Positions 6,515 through 11,758 of a DNA stretch of 11,758 nucleotides are shown here, in pieces. The position numbers and the translations under genes were made by a program. The number at the start of each line of letters is the position of its first letter. The stretch's first letter is position 1. The DNA is from Competibacteraceae bacterium UBA6584 (GTDB lineage Bacteria > Pseudomonadota > Gammaproteobacteria > Competibacterales > Competibacteraceae): positions 1 through 11,758 of the forward strand of contig DJIW01000057.1 of NCBI GenBank assembly GCA_002433805.1, in the 5' to 3' direction. A model generated the notes under the pieces. The model was not told where the DNA came from and did not search any database. It was given only the letters and a program-made list of their open reading frames with translations.

Positions 6515-7045
6515 GTGAAAAACCATCTCGTCGTTTCCGCCCTGGGCGAAGATCGTCCCGGTCTCGTCAACGAGCTCTCCCGCGCGATCCTGGAATGCGA
6601 TTGCAGCATGGTGGACAGCCGGATGACGGTGCTGGGCGGGGAATTCGCCATCCTGCTGCTGGTCCAAGGCAATTGGAATACCTTGACCAAGCTGGAAATG
6701 CAGCTCAAGCGGTTGGAACAGGCGCTCAATATGACCATCGTGGCCAAGCGGACCGAAAGCCGCGCGCCGGCCGGGGATGTGTTGCCCTACGCGGTGGAGG
6801 TCGTGGCGGTCAACCAACCGGGCATCGTCCACCATCTGGCCAGTTTTTTCGCTAGCCGCTCGATCAATATCGAGGACATGGTCACCCGCAGTTACAGCGC
6901 GCCGCACACCGGAACACCGATGTTTTCGGTCAATCTGGCCATCGGCATTCCCGCCAATACCCATATCGCCATGCTGCGCGAGGAATTCCTGGATTTTTGC
7001 GACGATTTGAATCTCGACGCGGTGCTGGAACCGATCAAGGGCTAA
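6515..7045 (+). CDS. gcvR: GcvR, glycine cleavage system regulator (two ACT domains)
   Basis: In E. coli, GcvR binds GcvA and represses the glycine cleavage operon gcvTHP when glycine is low; it is cytosolic and senses glycine through ACT domains. The 176-residue product (E. coli 190) shows two ACT domains: residues 4-75, starting HLVVSALGEDRPGLVNELS, and about 90-172, with VVAVNQPGIVHHLASFFA and ITIEDMV-like SINIEDMV. No DNA-binding domain is present, in keeping with action through a partner protein. The start is GTG. It is divergent from dapA and followed by bcp after 7 nt, the same neighbours as in E. coli. No gcvA or gcvTHP lies in the window, so the exact target is inferred from the family. 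Confidence 0.9.
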   Translation: MKNHLVVSALGEDRPGLVNELSRAILECDCSMVDSRMTVLGGEFAILLLVQGNWNTLTKLEMQLKRLEQALNMTIVAKRTESRAPAGDVLPYAVEVVAVNQPGIVHHLASFFASRSINIEDMVTRSYSAPHTGTPMFSVNLAIGIPANTHIAMLREEFLDFCDDLNLDAVLEPIKG

Positions 7046-7052
7046 ATCGAAC

Positions 7053-7553
7053 ATGAGCGTCAGCCTGGGGCAGCCCGTGCCCGACTTCAACGCCCCCGCC
7101 ACCGGCGGCCTCACCGTGCGGCTGTCCGAGCTGCGCGGCCGCCGGGTGGTGCTGTATTTCTATCCCAAGGATCAAACGCCGGGTTGCACGGTCGAAAGCC
7201 AGCAGTTTCGGGATTTGCACGACCGCTTCAGCGCGCTCGACGCCGTGGTGTTCGGCGTCTCGCGCGACAGCCTGCGCAGCCATGATCAGTTCCGCGCCAA
7301 ACACCGTTTGCCGTTTGAGCTGATCGCGGACACCGATGAGACGCTGTGCCGGCTGTTTGGCGTCATCAAACTCAAAAAGCTGTACGGCAAGGAATCGCTC
7401 GGCGTGGAACGCAGCACTTTTCTGATCGACGGCGAGGGCATCCTGCGCGGGGAATGGCGCAAGGTGCGCGTCGAAGGCCACGCCGGGCGGGTGCTGTCGG
7501 CGGTTGCGGCGCTGGCGGACGTTGCGCTTCGAGCCGATGCGCCGCCGGGCTGA
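7053..7553 (+). CDS. bcp: Bcp/PrxQ-type thiol peroxidase
   Basis: Bcp is a cytosolic thioredoxin-dependent peroxiredoxin that reduces hydrogen peroxide and organic hydroperoxides. The 166-residue product has the peroxiredoxin fold: GQPVPDFNAPATGG, then VVLYFYPKDQTPGCT with the peroxidatic Cys at residue 45 and its TxxC Thr at 42, GVSRDS at 68-73, and ERSTFLID near the C-terminus. The resolving Cys that E. coli Bcp carries at position 50 is replaced by Gln, and the only other Cys is at 99. It may therefore work as a 1-Cys enzyme or use Cys99. It starts 7 nt after gcvR, with AAGG overlapping the gcvR end as a possible ribosome-binding site. The 20 C-terminal residues are Ala-rich and beyond the usual fold. 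Confidence 0.95.
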   Translation: MSVSLGQPVPDFNAPATGGLTVRLSELRGRRVVLYFYPKDQTPGCTVESQQFRDLHDRFSALDAVVFGVSRDSLRSHDQFRAKHRLPFELIADTDETLCRLFGVIKLKKLYGKESLGVERSTFLIDGEGILRGEWRKVRVEGHAGRVLSAVAALADVALRADAPPG

Positions 7554-7647
7554 CTTTCCGCCGCGCCCGCGCCGCCGGCCGATCCGGCGCGCCCCTTGAC
7601 TCCGCTTACTTTTATCAACCTCTCCGATACCGACGTATCCCGCCGCC

Positions 7648-9075
7648 ATGTCTGAATCCGCTGTCGCGCTTGCCTCACCCGCTTCAACCGACCGACGTCT
7701 GTTCGTACTCGACACCAACGTCCTGATGCACGATCCCACCGCGTTGTTCCGCTTTCAGGAACACGACATTCACTTGCCGATGATGGTCTTGGAAGAACTG
7801 GATCACGCCAAGAAAGGCGTTTCGGAAGTCGCGCGCAACGTCCGCCAAGTCAGCCGGTTCCTGGACGATTTGATCGCCGGGGCCAGCAAGGAGCAAATCG
7901 ATTTGGGCTTGCCGCTGCCGGGTTTGGCCAACGCGCGGGGCGCGCCGGCCAACGGCCGGTTATTTTTTCAAACCCGGCCGATCCGGCTGAGCGTCCCGGC
8001 CGATCTGCTGCCCGGCAACACGCCCGATCACGATATTCTCGGCATGGCGCTGAGCCTGCGCCAGGAGCATCCCAACAGCCGGATCACCCTGGTATCCAAG
8101 GACATCAACCTGCGGATCAAGGCCGCCATCCTCGGCTTGCACGCCGAAGACTACTACAACGATCAAACCCTCGACGACGTCAATCTGCTCTACAACGGCG
8201 TGCGGGAACTGCCGTCGGACTTTTGGGAAACCCACGCCAAGGATCTGGAGTCCTGGAAAGACAGCGGCCGGACCTATTACCGGGTGCGCGGTCCCGAGAT
8301 CGCGCGATGGCATTTCAATCAAGGGTTGTTTCAAGCCGACGCCGAACCCGCCTTCATCGTCCGCCAGCTGCGCGAGGCGGAAGCGATCATCGAAATTCTC
8401 AAGGATCACACCGCGCCCAACCACGCGGTGTGGGGCATCACCGCCCGCAACCGCGAACAAAATTTCGCGCTCAATCTCCTGCTGGACCCCGAAATCGATT
8501 TTGTATCCCTGTTGGGCGCGGCCGGCACCGGAAAAACCCTGCTGGCCCTGGCGGCCGGACTGGCGCAAACCCTGGACGCCAAGCGCTATCGAGAAATCAT
8601 CATGACCCGGGTCACCGTGCCGGTCGGGGAAGACATCGGTTTTCTGCCCGGCACCGAGGAAGAAAAGATGACGCCCTGGATGGGCGCGCTGATGGACAAT
8701 CTAGAAGTGCTGGCCCCGCAAGACAGCGGCGAATGGGGCCGCGCCGCCACCGCTGACCTGCTCAGCAACAAGATCAAGATCCGCTCGTTGAACTTCATGC
8801 GCGGCCGCACCTTCCAAAGCAAGTATCTGATCATCGACGAAGCGCAAAATCTGACGCCCAAGCAGATGAAAACCTTGATCACCCGCGCCGGACCCGGCAC
8901 CAAAGTGATCTGCTTGGGCAATATCGCCCAGATCGATACCCCGTACCTGTCGGAAACCACCTCGGGGCTGACCTACGTCGTCGATCGCTTCAAGGATTGG
9001 CCGCACGGCGGCCATGTGACCTTACGGCGCGGCGAGCGCTCGCGCTTGGCGGAATTTGCTTCGGAGCGGTTGTAA
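7648..9075 (+). CDS. phoH2: PIN-PhoH protein (PhoH2-type RNase/ATPase)
   Basis: The 475-residue product joins an N-terminal PIN-domain nuclease to a C-terminal PhoH ATPase, the PhoH2/YlaK layout described as an ATP-driven RNase and RNA helicase. PIN domain, about 18-165: VLDTNVLMHDP with Asp22, VLEELDHAKKG with Glu49/50, then HDILGMAL and LVSKDINLRIKA. PhoH domain, about 255-475: Walker A GAAGTGKT at 290-297, VTVPVGEDIGFLPG, and Walker B IIDEAQN at 395-401, followed by GNIAQIDTPYLSE. All acidic and nucleotide-binding residues I can check are intact. The ATG is preceded by only a weak ribosome-binding site. The 94-nt gap after bcp holds a small GC hairpin (7573-7589) and TTGACT without a clear -10, so either read-through from gcvR-bcp or an own promoter is possible. 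The biological substrate is not known from sequence. Confidence 0.93.
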   Translation: MSESAVALASPASTDRRLFVLDTNVLMHDPTALFRFQEHDIHLPMMVLEELDHAKKGVSEVARNVRQVSRFLDDLIAGASKEQIDLGLPLPGLANARGAPANGRLFFQTRPIRLSVPADLLPGNTPDHDILGMALSLRQEHPNSRITLVSKDINLRIKAAILGLHAEDYYNDQTLDDVNLLYNGVRELPSDFWETHAKDLESWKDSGRTYYRVRGPEIARWHFNQGLFQADAEPAFIVRQLREAEAIIEILKDHTAPNHAVWGITARNREQNFALNLLLDPEIDFVSLLGAAGTGKTLLALAAGLAQTLDAKRYREIIMTRVTVPVGEDIGFLPGTEEEKMTPWMGALMDNLEVLAPQDSGEWGRAATADLLSNKIKIRSLNFMRGRTFQSKYLIIDEAQNLTPKQMKTLITRAGPGTKVICLGNIAQIDTPYLSETTSGLTYVVDRFKDWPHGGHVTLRRGERSRLAEFASERL

Positions 9076-9076
9076 G

Positions 9077-10525
9077 ATGGATTTCGATTCTCTCAACCTG
9101 ACGGCGATTTTATCGTTGGGTTGGTTGTTATGGCTGGTGATGATCGGCGTGGGGCTGATCCTGGAGCGGCGCTCGCCCACCGCGACCTTGGCGTGGCTGT
9201 TGGCGCTGCTGTTTTTGCCCTATATCGGCGCGGCGGTTTATTTCCTATTCGGACCGCGGCGGTTGCGGCGGCGGCGGTTGCGCTACAGCCGCGCGCGGAC
9301 CCGCTTGGTCAAATCCGCCTACGAGCGGTTGCGCCACGACGAACATCTCTTGCCCGGCTTTCCGGACACCGGCTTGGAACAGCAGCTGGCGATTCTGTTG
9401 AAACGCTCCGGGCAGAGTATCCCGGTCGCGGCGCGCGACATCCGCTTGCTGGAAACCGGCGATGACTGTTTCGAGGCGATCATGGACGCCGTCGCCGCCG
9501 CCGCCCATCACGTCCATCTGGAATATTACATCTGGCAACCGGACGGCATCGGCACCCGCTTGCGCGATCTGTTGATCGAAAAAGCCCGCGTCGGCGTGCA
9601 GGTGCGGCTGCTGCTCGACGCCATCGGCTCCAACAGCGTCAAGCGCGATTTTCTGAAACCTTTGGTGGAAGCCAGCGGTTCGACCGCGTGGTTCAACCCG
9701 CTCAGACTGCCCCGCTTGGGTCCGACCCATGTCAATTTTCGGACCCACCGCAAGATCGTGGTTCTAGACGGCCGGATCGGTTTTATCGGCGGCATCAACA
9801 TCAGCGACCATCACAGCAGCTTCAGCAGCAATGAAGAGGCCTGGCGCGACACGCATTTGCGGATCGACGGCGAACCGGTCCACCGCTTGCAGTTCATCTT
9901 TCTGGAAGATTGGTACTTCGCTACCGAACAAGCGCCGTTCGAACCGGAATTTTTCCCGCAATTCACCGAACAACCGCAAAACGCCTGGTTGCATGTGGTC
10001 GAATCCGGGCCTGATGGCCCTCAAGACGCCATCGCCAAGTTCTTCTTTGCCGCCATCGCTGGAGCCCAGCAGCAGATTCTGCTGACCACGCCCTATTTCG
10101 TCCCGACCGAGGCCTTAACCACCGCGCTGATCACCGCGTCATTGCGCGGGGTGGACGTGCGGATTCTGGTGCCCAAGCGCAGCGATTCGCGCTTGGTCAC
10201 CGCCGCCGCCCGGAGTTATTACGATGAATTGGTCAGCGCCGGCATCCGCATCGATGAATACGGGCCGCCGATGTTGCACGCCAAGGTATTGGTCATCGAC
10301 GGGCGGATCGCGGCGGTGGGCAGCGCGAATTTCGACAATCGCAGCTTGACTTTGAATTTCGAAATCATGGCGGCGATTTACGATACCGCCATCGCCCAAG
10401 CGCTCATCCGCACCTTCGAGGCGGATTTGAAACTGGCCAGGCCCTATGTCAAATCCGGCCGGCGCGCTCCGATCGGCCAGCGCTTGTTCGAATCCACCGC
10501 GAGGTTGCTCTCGCCGCTGCTGTAG
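9077..10525 (+). CDS. cls: Cardiolipin synthase (ClsA-like, phospholipase D family)
   Basis: The enzyme makes cardiolipin at the inner membrane, in ClsA by joining two phosphatidylglycerols. The 482-residue product (E. coli ClsA 486) begins with two membrane segments (about 9-29 and 36-58, PLDc_N domain) and an Arg-rich juxtamembrane stretch at 61-70. Both catalytic HKD motifs are complete: H224-x-K226-x4-D231 in THRKIVVLDG with the following FIGGINISD, and H401-x-K403-x4-D408 in LHAKVLVIDG with GSANFDNRS. I start it at the ATG 1 nt after the PIN-PhoH stop. An upstream in-frame TTG at 9056 would add seven residues inside the phoH frame and has no support. GGAG at 9063-9066 can serve as the ribosome-binding site. 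The pair is clearly co-transcribed. Whether it is ClsA or another two-HKD phosphatidyltransferase is likely but not proven. Confidence 0.93.
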   Translation: MDFDSLNLTAILSLGWLLWLVMIGVGLILERRSPTATLAWLLALLFLPYIGAAVYFLFGPRRLRRRRLRYSRARTRLVKSAYERLRHDEHLLPGFPDTGLEQQLAILLKRSGQSIPVAARDIRLLETGDDCFEAIMDAVAAAAHHVHLEYYIWQPDGIGTRLRDLLIEKARVGVQVRLLLDAIGSNSVKRDFLKPLVEASGSTAWFNPLRLPRLGPTHVNFRTHRKIVVLDGRIGFIGGINISDHHSSFSSNEEAWRDTHLRIDGEPVHRLQFIFLEDWYFATEQAPFEPEFFPQFTEQPQNAWLHVVESGPDGPQDAIAKFFFAAIAGAQQQILLTTPYFVPTEALTTALITASLRGVDVRILVPKRSDSRLVTAAARSYYDELVSAGIRIDEYGPPMLHAKVLVIDGRIAAVGSANFDNRSLTLNFEIMAAIYDTAIAQALIRTFEADLKLARPYVKSGRRAPIGQRLFESTARLLSPLL

Positions 10526-10670
10526 GCATTTACCGCGAATCGCGGGCAGGTCAAAGGCCCGCCCGCCTCGTCCGATCTCCTCTTGAGATGGGTCCAGCTG
10601 TCGAATCCGCCCCCGCTCCTCGGTCGGAGACCCGCCCGGATCAGTTCCACGCCCGCGCTTCAGTGCTCGA
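10526..10670. other. Convergent gap between cls and perM with hairpin
   Basis: No gene is visible in this 145-nt gap. GCGGGC and GCCCGC form a 6-bp stem with a 9-nt loop at about 10541-10561, next to CCGCG-AAT-CGCGG. Neither strand has a T-run after the stem, so a rho-independent terminator is not supported, although both genes end here and must be terminated somehow. Confidence 0.3.
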
Positions 10671-11735
10671 TCAAACCGCCAAGGAATGAGGCCGTTGAGG
10701 CCATGCCTTGAGAATGGCTTGCACCACCGTCGCCAAGGGAATGGCGAAGAAGATGCCCCAAAATCCCCACAGCCCGCCGAAGACCAGCACCGCCACGATA
10801 ATGGCGATCGGGTGCAAGTCCACCACTTCGGAAAATAGGATGGGGACCAGAACGTTGCCGTCCAATCCCTGAACAATCAGATAAATCCCCAGCAGCCAAA
10901 GAAATTCGGAACTCCAACCCCATTGAAAATAGGCCACCAGCGCCACCGGCACGGTCACGACCACCGCGCCGATGTACGGCACGATCACCGACAGTCCCAC
11001 CATCAGCGCCAATAACATCGCAAATTGGAGTCCCATATAAACGAAGGCACTGTAGGTCGCGGCCCAGACGACCAGGATTTCCAGAAACTTCCCCCGGATG
11101 TAATTGCCCAGTTGCAGGTTGACCTCGCGCCACACCTGCTGCGCGAGCGCGTGATCGTTCGGCAGAAAATTGCGCAACCACCGCAGGATCAGATCTTTAT
11201 CCTTCAGAAAAAAGAACACCAACAGCGGCACCAACACCAGATAGATGGTGAAGCTGATGATCCCCATGCCCGCGGCCAGCGACCAGGACAAGGCGTTCTG
11301 GCCCCAGGTCAAGATTTCGGCCCTGACCGCGCCGATCACCTCCAGCACCTGATTTTCAGAGATAAATTCCGGATACAAGGCCGGCAAGCTGAGCAGCAGG
11401 TTTTGTCCCTTGACGATCATGTTCGGAAATTGCTGGATCAGTTGGGTCAACTGGCGCGACACCAGGGGCAACAAGCCGAACAGCAGGAATACCACGAACG
11501 CCAGAAACAGCACGAACACCAGCGTCACGCCCAACAACCGAGGAAGGCGCAGATGCGCCTGGCAAAATTGAACGACGCCCTCCAACAGATAAGCGATCAC
11601 GATGCTCGCCAGCGCCGGCGCCAGATCTTGGCCCATGAAAATGATCACGCTGGCCCCGATAGCCAGCAAGACCGTCAAAATGACTACCTGGGGGTCGTTG
11701 AAAAATCGCTGAAACCAGTCGCTGAGAATTTTCAT
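10671..11735 (-). CDS. perM: PerM / AI-2E family membrane transporter
   Basis: A polytopic inner-membrane protein of the AI-2 exporter superfamily. Substrates differ between members and cannot be read from the sequence; PerM is often only called a putative permease. The 354-residue product has two N-terminal membrane segments (about 18-52), a third at 68-93, a soluble stretch with LVSRQLTQLIQQFPNM to about 150, and five or so more C-terminal segments. The family signature near the end is complete: LVPILFSEVVDLHPIAIIVAVLVFGGLWGFWGIFFAIPLAT. GGAAG lies 4 nt before the ATG. In Pseudomonas, perM follows bcp on the same strand; here it faces cls and is separated from bcp by phoH2-cls. Its promoter would be past the right edge of the window. 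Confidence 0.9.
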   Translation of the reverse strand: MKILSDWFQRFFNDPQVVILTVLLAIGASVIIFMGQDLAPALASIVIAYLLEGVVQFCQAHLRLPRLLGVTLVFVLFLAFVVFLLFGLLPLVSRQLTQLIQQFPNMIVKGQNLLLSLPALYPEFISENQVLEVIGAVRAEILTWGQNALSWSLAAGMGIISFTIYLVLVPLLVFFFLKDKDLILRWLRNFLPNDHALAQQVWREVNLQLGNYIRGKFLEILVVWAATYSAFVYMGLQFAMLLALMVGLSVIVPYIGAVVVTVPVALVAYFQWGWSSEFLWLLGIYLIVQGLDGNVLVPILFSEVVDLHPIAIIVAVLVFGGLWGFWGIFFAIPLATVVQAILKAWPQRPHSLAV

Positions 11736-11758
11736 GCCGCTTCCAATCGCCTGCGCCA

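Noticed and set aside
5386..6855. 489-codon open frame on the plus strand antisense to dapA
   Set aside because: It covers dapA, the promoter gap and part of gcvR in the wrong frame. Its composition is rich in Arg, Gly and Gln with no recognisable domain, as expected for a shadow frame in GC-rich DNA.
9056..9076. TTG start for cls seven codons upstream of the ATG
   Set aside because: It lies inside the phoH2 coding sequence and adds LRSGCK, which is unlike cardiolipin synthase N-termini; the ATG has a GGAG at usable distance.
10541..10561. Hairpin between cls and perM as a bidirectional terminator
   Set aside because: The stem exists, but neither strand has a T-run after it.

Overview
The window is a GC-rich chromosomal segment from a gammaproteobacterium. 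The protein sequences (Hfq with the enteric-type core, MutL, MiaA, HflX, BamC lipoprotein, GcvR) and the gene orders mutL-miaA-hfq-hflX and bamC-dapA | gcvR-bcp are all hallmarks of that class. The high GC and the PIN-PhoH and PerM homologues next to bcp suggest a non-enteric lineage (for example a Chromatiales-, Methylococcales- or Competibacter-like group), but the genus cannot be fixed from the sequence alone. All genes look chromosomal. I saw no mobile element, CRISPR array, tRNA or rRNA gene.

Positions 1-6348, minus strand, read in transcription order: dapA (lysine and peptidoglycan precursor synthesis), bamC (outer-membrane assembly lipoprotein), mutL (mismatch repair), miaA (tRNA A37 prenylation), hfq (RNA chaperone) and hflX (ribosome-rescue GTPase, cut by the window edge). 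dapA-bamC and mutL-miaA are separated by only 7 and 6 nt. bamC-mutL are 70 nt apart with a GC-rich hairpin between them. A good rho-independent terminator lies between miaA and hfq, so hfq-hflX is probably a separate or partly separate transcription unit. In E. coli, dapA-bamC and mutL-miaA-hfq-hflX are distant loci; here they are joined.

Positions 6349-6514 hold a divergent control region with candidate promoters for dapA (minus) and gcvR (plus). Positions 6515-10525, plus strand: gcvR (two-ACT-domain regulator), bcp (peroxiredoxin), a PIN-PhoH RNase/ATPase gene, and a cardiolipin synthase gene starting 1 nt after the PIN-PhoH stop. Positions 10671-11735, minus strand and convergent: a PerM/AI-2E family membrane protein.

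This is mostly an ordinary housekeeping region, and I do not see a novel defence or mobile system. The points most worth a second look are a Glu-to-Gln change at the last acidic position of the MutL endonuclease motif, a structured non-coding stretch between miaA and hfq that ends in a terminator, and the PIN-PhoH/cardiolipin synthase gene pair.
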